The notes under the pieces were generated by a model. The model was not told the origin of the DNA and searched no databases. It was given only the letters and a program-made list of their open reading frames with translations. The position numbers were made by a program, and so were the translations under genes. From an uncultured Bifidobacterium sp. (GTDB taxonomy: Bacteria; Actinomycetota; Actinomycetes; Actinomycetales; Bifidobacteriaceae): 64,000 bases of DNA. Of the stretch, positions 9,883 through 17,881 are shown piece by piece; the first letter of the stretch is position 1; every line of letters begins with the position of its first letter. The DNA lies in NCBI RefSeq assembly GCF_949292005.1, contig NZ_CASEXV010000029.1, positions 1-64,000 of the forward strand. Direction: 5' to 3'.

Positions 9883-10068
9883 TTACCAACTGGACTTCGT
9901 AACTCCGGGCAACTCGCCACGGTGCGCCTTCTCTCGAAGGCAGATTCGGCACAGGCCGAACTTGCGATAGACGGAGTGCGGACGACCGCAAACCTGGCAG
10001 CGCGTGTAGGCACGCGACTGGAACTTCGGCTTGGAGGCCGCTTTGTTCTTCAGAGCGGTTTTTGCCAT
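9883..10068 (-). CDS. rpsZ: 30S ribosomal protein S14, zinc form
   Basis: uS14 lies in the 30S head. At 61 residues this is the short zinc-binding type, with Cys-Gln-Val-Cys and Cys-Arg-Ile-Cys framing a four-cysteine site. It starts [16 protein letters not shown] one base after the rplE stop. Many actinobacteria keep a second, zinc-free S14 elsewhere, but none is in this window. Confidence 0.98.
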   Translation of the reverse strand: MAKTALKNKAASKPKFQSRAYTRCQVCGRPHSVYRKFGLCRICLREKAHRGELPGVTKSSW

Positions 10069-10069
10069 A

Positions 10070-10642
10070 TCAGTTCTCCTTGAAAGGGAATCCAAGGTGA
10101 CGCAGAAGAGCCTGCGCCTCCTTATCGTCCTTGGTGCTGGTCACCACGGTGATGTCCATACCGCGCTGGTGATCGATGGAGTCGGGATCGATCTCATGGA
10201 ACATCGACTGCTCCGTGAGTCCGAAATTGTAATTCCCTTGGCCGTCGAACTGGTTCCCGTTGATTCCGCGGAAGTCGCGGATACGTGGAAGAGCCAACGT
10301 AAGAAGCCTGTCAAGGAACTCCCACATCCTGTCTCCGCGGAGGGTCACATAGGCACCGATGGCCTGGCCCTCACGAAGATGGAACTGGGCGACGGACTTC
10401 TTCGCCTTGGTCACCTTGGGCTTCTGCCCGGTTATAAGAGTCAGATCCCTGATCGCGCCCTCGATGAGCTTGGAGTCGCGTGCGGCGGCACCAACACCCA
10501 TTGACACGACGACCTTCTGAACACGAGCAACCTGCATGGGGTTGGAATAATGGAATTCCTTCTCAAGCTCCGGGATGATCCGATCACGGTAATCCTGCTT
10601 GAGACGGGGGATCGCCGGCGCCTCGACTGTTGTATCGGTCAT
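10070..10642 (-). CDS. rplE: 50S ribosomal protein L5
   Basis: uL5 binds 5S rRNA and forms the bridge to S13. The 190 residues include [45 protein letters not shown] [22 protein letters not shown] and [16 protein letters not shown]. The start overlaps the rplX stop by four bases, so the two are translationally coupled. Confidence 0.99.
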   Translation of the reverse strand: MTDTTVEAPAIPRLKQDYRDRIIPELEKEFHYSNPMQVARVQKVVVSMGVGAAARDSKLIEGAIRDLTLITGQKPKVTKAKKSVAQFHLREGQAIGAYVTLRGDRMWEFLDRLLTLALPRIRDFRGINGNQFDGQGNYNFGLTEQSMFHEIDPDSIDHQRGMDITVVTSTKDDKEAQALLRHLGFPFKEN

Positions 10643-10974
10643 GCCAGCTCCTTTCCGGACTTCTTGGCGACTCGCACACGCACGGTTTTCACCCTGCCGT
10701 CGCGGGCCTCCTGCTTCACGACCACACCCACGCGGGTGGGCTGCTTGGTCTCAGGATCGATGAGCATGACGTTCGAACGATGAATCGGGGCCTCGGTGGG
10801 AACGATGCCAGCCTGCTGTCCCTGCTGGGTCGCCTTCACATGCCTCTTAACGATCTGCACACCCTCGACGATGAGCTTGTCGCCTGCGAGAACGCGGGTG
10901 ACAGTGCCCTCTTTGCCACGATCCTTGCCACGGATGACCCTGACTTGATCGCCTGTTTTGATCTTGGCTACCAT
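10639..10974 (-). CDS. rplX: 50S ribosomal protein L24
   Basis: uL24 is an early assembly protein of the large subunit at the exit tunnel. The 111 residues begin [23 protein letters not shown], the KOW motif, followed by [18 protein letters not shown] sequence and [20 protein letters not shown]. It lies one base after rplN and overlaps rplE. Confidence 0.98.
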   Translation of the reverse strand: MVAKIKTGDQVRVIRGKDRGKEGTVTRVLAGDKLIVEGVQIVKRHVKATQQGQQAGIVPTEAPIHRSNVMLIDPETKQPTRVGVVVKQEARDGRVKTVRVRVAKKSGKELA

Positions 10975-10975
10975 G

Positions 10976-11344
10976 TCAGATCACCTCCGGTGCGAGCGAC
11001 ACGATCTTCATGAAACGCTTGTCGCGAAGTTCACGACCGACAGGCCCGAAGATACGAGTGCCTTTGGGCTCGTGACCTGAACCGAGAATAACCGCAGCGT
11101 TCTCATCGAACTTAATGTAGGAACCGTCGACACGACGGTGCTCCTTGACTGTGCGGACGACAACCGCCTTGACGACATCGCCCTTCTTAACCGACCCGCC
11201 GGGTATGGCGTCCTTAACGGAGGCGACGATCACGTCGCCGATGCCGGCATAGCGTCGCTTCGACCCACCGAGCACGCGGATGGCAAGAATCTCCTTGGCA
11301 CCCGTGTTGTCGGCGACGTGAAGCCGCGTTTCCTGCTGAATCAT
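10976..11344 (-). CDS. rplN: 50S ribosomal protein L14
   Basis: uL14 forms intersubunit bridges and is the docking site of the silencing factor RsfS. The 122 residues start [18 protein letters not shown] and contain [20 protein letters not shown] and ending [15 protein letters not shown] 71-base gap with a weak stem (about 11370-11401) separates it from rpsQ upstream. Confidence 0.99.
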   Translation of the reverse strand: MIQQETRLHVADNTGAKEILAIRVLGGSKRRYAGIGDVIVASVKDAIPGGSVKKGDVVKAVVVRTVKEHRRVDGSYIKFDENAAVILGSGHEPKGTRIFGPVGRELRDKRFMKIVSLAPEVI

Positions 11345-11415
11345 TGATTCTCCTTAGCCGAGCCGGTTCTCCACGTCCACCACAAGGGTGGGACGCGGAG
11401 CCTTGCCGAACCTTA

Positions 11416-11688
11416 TTACTTGGCGCGCTCGACGATGTTATCGAGACGCCAACGCTTCGTTTTGCTCAAAGGCCGAGTTTCCATGATACTCACGAGATCG
11501 CCGACATGCGCGGCGTTCTTCTCATCATGAACCTTGACCTTACGAGTGCTGCGAACAACCTTGCCGTACAGAGGGTGGGTCGAACGCTGCTCGAGCTCGA
11601 CGGTCACCGTCTTATCCATCGCATCGGACACGACGTAACCGCGACGCACCTTGCGGAAATTACGCTCCTGCTGATCAACCATGGTCAC
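11416..11688 (-). CDS. rpsQ: 30S ribosomal protein S17
   Basis: uS17 is a primary 16S-binding protein with an OB fold. The 90 residues include [39 protein letters not shown] and [14 protein letters not shown]. The first ATG overlaps the rpmC stop (ATGA). An ATG two codons in is an alternative. Confidence 0.98.
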   Translation of the reverse strand: MTMVDQQERNFRKVRRGYVVSDAMDKTVTVELEQRSTHPLYGKVVRSTRKVKVHDEKNAAHVGDLVSIMETRPLSKTKRWRLDNIVERAK

Positions 11689-11942
11689 TTCTCCTTGGAT
11701 GCTGTTTCGGTGGCTTCGGGCTCTTTGCTGATCCCAAGCTCACGCTCACGCAGGACTGTGTACATGCGGGCGATGTCGTGACGAACCGCCTTAAGACGAG
11801 CCGAATTCTCCAGTTGGCCTGTAGCGGACTGAAAACGGAGGTTGAACATCTCCTCCTTGGACTTCTTAAGAAAGTCCTCGATCTCGGCGGTCGTCTTGCC
11901 GTTGAGATTCTTGATGCTGTAGTCAGCTGTTCCAACCGACAT
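11685..11942 (-). CDS. rpmC: 50S ribosomal protein L29
   Basis: uL29 lies at the exit tunnel and serves as a docking point for trigger factor and SRP. The 85 residues have the two-helix family pattern with [30 protein letters not shown], plus a short acidic tail. The start overlaps the rplP stop by one base (TGATG). Confidence 0.97.
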   Translation of the reverse strand: MSVGTADYSIKNLNGKTTAEIEDFLKKSKEEMFNLRFQSATGQLENSARLKAVRHDIARMYTVLRERELGISKEPEATETASKEK

Positions 11943-12361
11943 CAGATGTCACCGCCTTCTCGCGCAATGATCCTGCACTTCATGGGGAGCTTGTCGATGG
12001 CACGACGGAGCGCCTCATGGGCGACATCCTCCGACACTCCACCGATCTCGAACATCACACGACCAGGATGGACGTTGGCGATCCAGAACTCGGGAGCGCC
12101 CTTGCCGGATCCCATTCGCGCTCCGAGAGCGTGCTTGGTCAACGGCCTGTCCGGGAAGATCGTGATCCACACACGACCGCCACGCTTGATGTAACGCGTC
12201 ATGGCGATACGTGCCGCCTCGATCTGGCGGTTGGTGATGTACGCGGGGGCCAGCGCCTGAATCCCGAAATCGCCGAAGGCGATCTCGTTCCCGCCCTTGG
12301 ACATGCCACGGCGGGTGGGACGCTGCTGTTTACGATACTTCGTCCTCTTAGGGATAAGCAT
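11942..12361 (-). CDS. rplP: 50S ribosomal protein L16
   Basis: uL16 helps shape the A-site tRNA region of the large subunit. The 139 residues start [37 protein letters not shown] and contain [14 protein letters not shown] and [20 protein letters not shown] blocks. It lies three bases after rpsC. Confidence 0.99.
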   Translation of the reverse strand: MLIPKRTKYRKQQRPTRRGMSKGGNEIAFGDFGIQALAPAYITNRQIEAARIAMTRYIKRGGRVWITIFPDRPLTKHALGARMGSGKGAPEFWIANVHPGRVMFEIGGVSEDVAHEALRRAIDKLPMKCRIIAREGGDI

Positions 12362-12364
12362 TGC

Positions 12365-13168
12365 TCACTCCTTCGTTTCCGCGACGGCGGCACGGTCTGA
12401 CTGGGCCGCGGCGTCGGACTTCGGCTGAGATTGCTGGGACTCGGGACGCTGACCACGACGGGGGCGACGGTCACCGCGGCGACCGGATCGTCCAGCGCCC
12501 TGCTGAGCCTGCTGCTCCTCGAACTCCTGCTCGGTCATATCGCCCTTGTAGATCCAGACCTTGACGCCGATGCGCCCGTAGGTCGTCTTGGCCTCAAAGA
12601 ACCCATAATCGATCAGCGCGCGCAGCGTCTGCAGCGGAACGCGCCCCTCACGGTAGAACTCGGAACGGCTCATCTCCGCGCCGCCAAGACGGCCGGCGAG
12701 CTTGATCCTGATTCCCTTCGCACCCGCGCGCATGGCATCCTGCTGGGCCTTGCGCATGGCACGACGGAAGGTCACGCGGTTCGTCAGCTGCTCCGCGATG
12801 CCCTGGGCGACAAGCTGGGCATCAATCGCAGCGTTCTTCACCTCGAAGATGTTGAGCTGAACCTGCTTGCCCGTCAACTTCTCGAGCTTCGCGCGAACAC
12901 GCTCGGCCTCCGCGCCACGGCGTCCGATCACGATGCCCGGGCGGGCTGTGTGGATGTCGATCCGCACACGGTCGCGCGTGCGCTCGATCACGATGCGTGA
13001 GACTCCGGCCCGCTCAAGATCCTTGCTCAGAACCTTACGGATCTTGTCATCCTCAAGCACGAAATCACGGTAACGCTCGCCGGCCTTGTTGGAATCGGAG
13101 AACCACTTGGAACGATGGCTTTCGGTGATGCCCAGGCGGTAGCCAAAGGGATTGATCTTCTGACCCAT
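12365..13168 (-). CDS. rpsC: 30S ribosomal protein S3, with basic C-tail
   Basis: uS3 lines the mRNA entry pore together with S4 and S5. The 267 residues start [23 protein letters not shown], have the KH domain [28 protein letters not shown] region and [21 protein letters not shown]. From about residue 215 a Gln/Arg/Gly-rich tail ([17 protein letters not shown]) runs about 50 residues, longer than in E. coli. It lies two bases after rplV. Confidence 0.99.
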   Translation of the reverse strand: MGQKINPFGYRLGITESHRSKWFSDSNKAGERYRDFVLEDDKIRKVLSKDLERAGVSRIVIERTRDRVRIDIHTARPGIVIGRRGAEAERVRAKLEKLTGKQVQLNIFEVKNAAIDAQLVAQGIAEQLTNRVTFRRAMRKAQQDAMRAGAKGIRIKLAGRLGGAEMSRSEFYREGRVPLQTLRALIDYGFFEAKTTYGRIGVKVWIYKGDMTEQEFEEQQAQQGAGRSGRRGDRRPRRGQRPESQQSQPKSDAAAQSDRAAVAETKE

Positions 13169-13170
13169 CT

Positions 13171-13530
13171 TTAGCGGGCTCCTTCCTTGCTGGCGACGAC
13201 GACGGTGATGTGGCTGGTCCGCTTGTTGATGCGAGCCGCACGCCCCTGCGCCCTGGCGCGGAAACGCTTGAGGGTCACACCCTCGTCGACATACGTTTCC
13301 TTAATGAACAGCTCGTTCTCGCGGAACGGCTCACCATCCTTGTCGGCCTTCACGCGCGCGTTGGCGACAGCGCTCTCGAGGACCTTGCGAACGGGCAGCG
13401 CCGCGGCCTGAGGAGCGAACTTCAGGACGGTGATTGCCTCCGTCGCCTTCTTGCCGCGGATGAGGTCGACCATGCGACGAGCCTTGCGCGGCGTCACGCG
13501 GACGTGACGAGCGATTGCTTTAGCTTCCAT
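13171..13530 (-). CDS. rplV: 50S ribosomal protein L22
   Basis: uL22 lines the nascent-peptide tunnel. The 119 residues start [27 protein letters not shown] and include the tunnel loop [27 protein letters not shown]. No change that would suggest macrolide resistance in the loop can be judged by eye. It lies 13 bases after rpsS. Confidence 0.99.
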   Translation of the reverse strand: MEAKAIARHVRVTPRKARRMVDLIRGKKATEAITVLKFAPQAAALPVRKVLESAVANARVKADKDGEPFRENELFIKETYVDEGVTLKRFRARAQGRAARINKRTSHITVVVASKEGAR

Positions 13531-13543
13531 GTGTCATGTCTCC

Positions 13544-13822
13544 TTAGCGGCGTACCTTCTTGTCGTCCTTCACGTGACCTTTGAAGGTCTTCGTGGGGGC
13601 GAACTCACCAAGCTTATGACCGACCATCGCCTCCGTGACGAAAACCGGAACATGCTTGCGGCCATCATGCACCGCGAACGTGTGTCCGATGAAATCGGGG
13701 GTGATCATCGACCGGCGCGACCACGTCTTGATGACGTTCTTCGTGCCCTTCTCATTCTGCTCGTCGACTTTCTTCTGCAGGTGGGCGTCGACGAAGGGGC
13801 CCTTCTTGATGCTACGAGTCAT
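13544..13822 (-). CDS. rpsS: 30S ribosomal protein S19
   Basis: uS19 sits in the 30S head next to S13. The 92 residues start [19 protein letters not shown] and include [38 protein letters not shown]. It lies 15 bases after rplB. Confidence 0.99.
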   Translation of the reverse strand: MTRSIKKGPFVDAHLQKKVDEQNEKGTKNVIKTWSRRSMITPDFIGHTFAVHDGRKHVPVFVTEAMVGHKLGEFAPTKTFKGHVKDDKKVRR

Positions 13823-13837
13823 CTTATGGACGCTCCC

Positions 13838-14668
13838 TTACTTGCGGTTCTTACCATTGGGACGACGACGAACGATCATCTTGTTCGAGGCCTTCTTCGG
13901 ACGACGAGTGCGGACCTCGCCCTTGCCCCACGGAGACACTGGCGGCTTGCCACCGCGGGTGCGTCCACCATGAGGATGGTCGACGGGGTTCATGGACTCA
14001 CCACGCGTGATCGGACGCTTGCCGATCCACCGTGCTCGTCCGGCTTTGCCCAGCTCCACGTTGGCATGGTCGGAATTTCCAACCTCACCAATCGTGGCGC
14101 GGCAACGCGCATCGACATTGCGAATTTCGCCGGACGGCATGCGCAACTGGGCGTAGATTCCATCCTTGGCGACAAGCTGCACCGCAGCGCCTGCGGAACG
14201 CGCTATCTTGGCGCCGCCCAGAGGACGAAGCTCGATGGCGTGAATCACGGTGCCGGTGGGGATATTACGCAAAGGCAGGTTGTTGCCCGGCTTGATGTCG
14301 GCCTGGGCACCCGTCTCAATAACGTCGCCCTGCTTGATTCCCTCCGGAGCGATGATGTACCGCTTCTCGCCGTCGGCGTAGTGGAGAAGAGCGATGCGGG
14401 CCGACCGATTGGGGTCGTACTCGATGTGGGCGACCTTCGCGGGAACGCCGTCCTTATCCCACCGCTTGAAATCGATAAGACGGTACTGGCGCTTGTGTCC
14501 ACCACCGCGGTGACGGGATGTCATGCGGCCGTAGGAGTTGCGCCCACCCGTCTTGCTGAGCTTGCGAACCAGCGACTTCTCGGGAGTGGAACGCGTGATC
14601 TCGGAGAAGTCCGAGACCGATGCGTTGCGACGACCTGCCGTCGTCGGCTTGTAAACGCGGATAGCCAT
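13838..14668 (-). CDS. rplB: 50S ribosomal protein L2
   Basis: uL2 is needed for subunit joining and peptidyl-transferase function. The 276 residues include [34 protein letters not shown] sequence, and the C-terminal VDHPHGG with the conserved histidine near residue 229, then the basic ending. It lies 35 bases after rplW. Confidence 0.99.
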   Translation of the reverse strand: MAIRVYKPTTAGRRNASVSDFSEITRSTPEKSLVRKLSKTGGRNSYGRMTSRHRGGGHKRQYRLIDFKRWDKDGVPAKVAHIEYDPNRSARIALLHYADGEKRYIIAPEGIKQGDVIETGAQADIKPGNNLPLRNIPTGTVIHAIELRPLGGAKIARSAGAAVQLVAKDGIYAQLRMPSGEIRNVDARCRATIGEVGNSDHANVELGKAGRARWIGKRPITRGESMNPVDHPHGGRTRGGKPPVSPWGKGEVRTRRPKKASNKMIVRRRPNGKNRK

Positions 14669-14703
14669 AATGTAGTTCTTCCTTCGACTTTCTCGGCTAA
14701 CCT

Positions 14704-15000
14704 TCAGTTACCGAAGATGTCAATCGTCTGTCCCTCGGCGACGGTCACGATCGCGCGCTTCTGATTCACGCGGCGGCCGAATCCCGTCTTGGTGCGCTGA
14801 CGCTTGCCGGCGCGGTTGAGGGTGTTGACGTTTGTCACCTTGACATTGAAGATCTCTTCGACTGCCTGCTTGATCTGGACCTTGTTCGCTTCAGGCGCCA
14901 CCACAAAGGTGTACTGTCCACGATCCGAGGCCGCATAGCTCTTTTCCGAGACAACAGGCTTGAGGATGACATCGTGAGCTGGGTTATGGATTGCGACCAT
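14704..15000 (-). CDS. rplW: 50S ribosomal protein L23
   Basis: uL23 is the main docking site at the tunnel exit for trigger factor and SRP. The 98 residues start [22 protein letters not shown] and include [19 protein letters not shown] and [24 protein letters not shown] blocks. It lies two bases after rplD. Confidence 0.98.
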   Translation of the reverse strand: MVAIHNPAHDVILKPVVSEKSYAASDRGQYTFVVAPEANKVQIKQAVEEIFNVKVTNVNTLNRAGKRQRTKTGFGRRVNQKRAIVTVAEGQTIDIFGN

Positions 15001-15002
15001 AA

Positions 15003-15668
15003 TCAGGCCTCCTTCACGGTCGGCTCGGCCTTCGCCGCGACGAAGGCGTCAAAACCCTCACGCGAGAAGACAACATACTGAGCGGTGACCACATCGTAGG
15101 TGTTGAGCTGGTCGGCGAACAGGACATGGACCGTGGGGATATTGCGCACGGAGAGCCACTCATTGATGTTGTCGCGAGACAACACGACTGTGGTGAAGCT
15201 GTTCGAGGTCAGCGGATTGAGAACGGAGACCGCCACCTTGGTGGACGGCGTCTCTCCGATGCCGAAGTCCACGACGGAGACCCTGCCCGCATTGGCCCTG
15301 TCCGAGAGGAGGTACCGCAACGCGGCAGCCTTCATCTTCTTGGGCGTGCGCTGCTCATAGGAACGGGGAACCGGTCCATGTGCGATGGCTCCGTGCGCCC
15401 ACTGGGGAGCGCGAATCGAACCTTGACGGGCACGACCCGTGCCCTTCTGCTTCCAAGGCTTGCGTCCACCACCGGACACCGTCGAACGCGTCTTCACCGA
15501 ATGGGTGCCCTGGCGCGCGGCCGCGAGCTGAGCGATGACCACCTGATGAATCAGCGGAACATGTGCCTGAATATCCTCGGCCGAAACACCGAAGATGGCT
15601 TCAGGAGCCTCAACCGTGCCCAGGGACTTGCCCTCGGCTCCGCTCACGTTCAGAGTAATGTTGGCCAT
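15003..15668 (-). CDS. rplD: 50S ribosomal protein L4
   Basis: uL4 reaches into the exit tunnel with its long loop. In some proteobacteria it also represses the S10 operon. The 221 residues include GTHSVKTRSTVSGGGRKPWKQKGTGRARQGS and APQWAHGAIAHGP in the loop, then a globular end. It lies five bases after rplC. Confidence 0.98.
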   Translation of the reverse strand: MANITLNVSGAEGKSLGTVEAPEAIFGVSAEDIQAHVPLIHQVVIAQLAAARQGTHSVKTRSTVSGGGRKPWKQKGTGRARQGSIRAPQWAHGAIAHGPVPRSYEQRTPKKMKAAALRYLLSDRANAGRVSVVDFGIGETPSTKVAVSVLNPLTSNSFTTVVLSRDNINEWLSVRNIPTVHVLFADQLNTYDVVTAQYVVFSREGFDAFVAAKAEPTVKEA

Positions 15669-15673
15669 GATGT

Positions 15674-16324
15674 TCAGGCTCCCTTCACTGCCGAACGAAT
15701 GAGAACGATTCCACCTTTGGGCCCGGGGACAGCGCCCTTGACCGCGATGATTCCGTTCTCGACGTCCGAGGAGACGACGGTGAGATTCAAAGCGCTCGTG
15801 GTGTCATGGCCCATACGGCCCGCCATATGCTTGCCCTTAAGAATTCGGCTTGGCGTGGCGCATGCTCCGACGGATCCGGGACGACGCTCGTTCTTGTGCG
15901 ATCCATGTGTGCGGCGATAGGACTTGAAACCCCAGCGCTTGATCGTGCCAGCGAAACCCTTGCCCTTGCTAGTCCCTGTGACATCCACCTGGACACCCTC
16001 CGCGAATTGCTCGGCGGTGAGTTCCTGGCCGGGCTCGTAGGAGTCGGCGTCCTCGGTGCGGACCTCAACGAGGTGGCGCCTCGGCGTGACTCCGGCCTTC
16101 GCGAAATGCCCGGCCAACGGCCGGGTCACCTTGGTGGGGTCAATCTGGCCATAGCCGAGCTGAACTGCCTTATAGCCGTCCTTCTCGCCATCCTTGACCA
16201 TCGTGACCACGTTGGTGGAGACGTCGAGAAGCGTGACGGGAACGAAGTAACCCTTCTCGTCCCACACCTGCGACATACCAAGCTTCCTGCCGAGCAGGGC
16301 GCTACGGTTGCTTTTCTGCGACAT
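15674..16324 (-). CDS. rplC: 50S ribosomal protein L3
   Basis: uL3 reaches close to the peptidyl-transferase centre and initiates large-subunit assembly. The start MSQKSNRSALLGRKLGMSQVWDEKG gives 216 residues. GTSKGKGFAGTIKRWGF and the GRMGHDTTSALNLTVV-type block are visible. The open frame extends 25 codons further upstream into rpsJ, without support for a start there. It lies 16 bases after rpsJ. Confidence 0.99.
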   Translation of the reverse strand: MSQKSNRSALLGRKLGMSQVWDEKGYFVPVTLLDVSTNVVTMVKDGEKDGYKAVQLGYGQIDPTKVTRPLAGHFAKAGVTPRRHLVEVRTEDADSYEPGQELTAEQFAEGVQVDVTGTSKGKGFAGTIKRWGFKSYRRTHGSHKNERRPGSVGACATPSRILKGKHMAGRMGHDTTSALNLTVVSSDVENGIIAVKGAVPGPKGGIVLIRSAVKGA

Positions 16325-16340
16325 TGCGATCCCTCCTCCC

Positions 16341-16649
16341 CTACAGCTTGATCTCGATGTTGACGTCTGCGGGCAGATCGATATGCATAAGGGAATCAAC
16401 GGCCTTGGGGGTCGGATCCACGATATCGATCAGGCGCTTGTGGGTGCGCATTTCGAAATGCTCGCGCGAGTCCTTGTACTTATGGGGAGAGCGGATCACA
16501 CAGAACACGTTCTTCTCCGTCGGCAGAGGAACCGGACCCACCACGGTGGCACCCGCATTCGTCACCGTTTCGACGATTTTCTTCGCCGACTGGTCGATGA
16601 CCTCATGGTCATAGGACTTAAGCCTGATGCGGATTTTTTGTCCCGCCAT
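16341..16649 (-). CDS. rpsJ: 30S ribosomal protein S10
   Basis: uS10 sits in the 30S head and, as NusE, takes part in transcription antitermination. The 102 residues start [29 protein letters not shown] and end [12 protein letters not shown]. It is the first gene of the superoperon: no gene follows on this strand for 1.2 kb upstream, and a promoter and leader lie directly ahead of it. Confidence 0.99.
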   Translation of the reverse strand: MAGQKIRIRLKSYDHEVIDQSAKKIVETVTNAGATVVGPVPLPTEKNVFCVIRSPHKYKDSREHFEMRTHKRLIDIVDPTPKAVDSLMHIDLPADVNIEIKL

Positions 16650-16847
16650 TGCCGTCCGCCCTTTCTTGCGTTTGTCTTGCTGATTTACTTAACCCTGTTG
16701 CAATAGGACACCGGCAAAAGGCGTCGTTCTACGAAAGACACCGATCATCAGTGCGAGGCCAACCCCTACAGGCCCGAAGACCGGTTGAAGCGCCATCGCT
16801 CGCTTTTTTTCTAACAAATATGCGAGCCCAAAACAGGCAACTTCTCC
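16650..16847 (-). promoter_or_regulatory. 5' leader of the S10 superoperon
   Basis: About 190 untranslated bases precede rpsJ. A stem GCTCGC/GCGAGC at 16798-16827 encloses an A-rich loop, and CGGTGTC occurs twice. The 11 bases CCTATTGCAAC at 16697-16707 (minus-strand reading) are the exact inverse of the promoter -35 region. Whether it binds a ribosomal protein cannot be judged by eye. Confidence 0.5.
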
Positions 16848-16876
16848 ATTAAAGCACCGCAGGCCGCCTATTGCAA
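16848..16876 (-). promoter_or_regulatory. promoter of the S10 superoperon
   Basis: On the minus strand TTGCAA (16871-16876) and TTTAAT (16848-16853) are 17 bases apart, a good match to the housekeeping sigma consensus. The start point would fall near 16841, leaving a leader of about 190 bases before rpsJ. Confidence 0.65.
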
Positions 16877-16911
16877 CGGCGTGTCGTCCGGCGGCGAGTC
16901 GTTCGCCGACC

Positions 16912-16927
16912 CGTGACAAGGGTCACA
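16912..16927 (+). promoter_or_regulatory. Rex-like operator upstream of aldC
   Basis: CGTGA-N6-TCACA forms a near-dyad; measured against the Rex consensus TTGTGA-N6-TCACAA nine of twelve positions match. It lies 45 bases before the aldC start. A better copy lies upstream of adhE, which supports the reading, but a CRP/FNR-type factor could bind the same pattern. Confidence 0.45.
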
Positions 16928-16972
16928 TTTCATTGGCACGCACGGTGATGAGGGACGGAATATCGTGGAGGA

Positions 16973-17724
16973 GTGACAATCAACGAAGCCCAGAGCATTC
17001 GACCCATCAGCGAGGGCGGCGCCAACATGCTCTACCAGCATGGCACACTCGCCCAATTGGTTCCAGGCCTGCTCGAGGGAACGACGACGATCGGGGACAT
17101 CCTCTCCCACGGCGACACCGGCATCGGCACCGGCGAGGGTTGGACGGCGAGATCATCATCATGAATTCCCACGCCTGGAAGGTCGGCGCAGACAGGCGCG
17201 CGATCGAGGTTCCGCCATCCTTCAGCATGCCTTTCGTAACAGTCCACAAAGCCGCGTTCCAATATCAATGCACTCGAAAAGACATCGGTCTGGAGGATCT
17301 GAACTCCAGGATCGTGGAGGCCAACGGACGCGCCAACACCTTCTTCTCCGTGATCGTCCACGGCCGCTTCAGTTTCATGAAAACCAGGGCCGTCATCAAA
17401 CAGCACGCCCCCTATCCCACATTGGAACAGGTCGCGGACCGTCAGGCGATGTTTCTGGCGAACGACGTGGAGGGAACCATGTTGGGCTATTTCACCCCTC
17501 CCGTGTTCAATGGCGCCGCGATGGCCGGATTCCACGAGCACTTCCTGTCTGATGACCACACGGTCGGCGGTCACGTCCTCGATGGCGTGCTGGAGGAGGG
17601 GGATGTCCTCAGCCAAGTGTTCGACACCCTTGTGCAGCATCTTCCAGTGGACAATCCTCAATACCGCGAGCACGACTTCAGCGCCGACAGGGTTCAGGAG
17701 GCCCTTGAGAAAGCAGAACGGTAA
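16973..17724 (+). pseudogene. aldC: alpha-acetolactate decarboxylase, frameshifted
   Basis: The intact enzyme turns alpha-acetolactate into acetoin in the cytoplasm. Reading one frame gives NMLYQHGTLAQLVPGLLEG and GDTGIGTGEG. The match then continues one frame back with LDGEIIIMN, VTVHKAAFQ, VHGRFSFMKTRAVIKQHAPYPTL and the zinc site GFHEHFLSDDHTVGGHVLDG, ending LEKAER. The shift falls at about 17128-17140 and equals one missing base, probably in GGGTTGG. The total of about 250 codons is normal. No slippery heptamer or stimulatory stem is obvious, so this is a recent mutation or a sequence error. The start is GTG with GGAGGA unusually close. It faces adhE across a hairpin. Confidence 0.88.
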
Positions 17725-17803
17725 GCGCATGACCGAATACGATCCGGAACGGGACGTGGACCGGAAAGGCGTCCGCAACCGGATCGCCCGGGCCCCTACG
17801 AGT

Positions 17804-17833
17804 GTGGGGGCCCGCCTCTGCGGTTGCCCCCAC
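17804..17833. terminator. hairpin between convergent aldC and adhE
   Basis: GTGGGGGC pairs with GCCCCCAC around a second small stem CCGC/GCGG. An overlapping alternative stem GGGCCCC/GGGGCCC starts at 17790. No T-run follows on either strand. Its place between two convergent genes suggests a two-way terminator. Confidence 0.6.
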
Positions 17834-17881
17834 CTGATTCGTCGCCTTATCGGCGCCGCCCTCACAGCGATCAGATAACCG

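Noticed and set aside
17125..17145. Programmed -1 frameshift in aldC
   Set aside because: No slippery X-XXY-YYZ heptamer or downstream stem is apparent, and this family is not known for frameshifting.
17730..17878. 49-codon frame after aldC
   Set aside because: It lies across the terminator hairpin and has no similarity or conserved composition.
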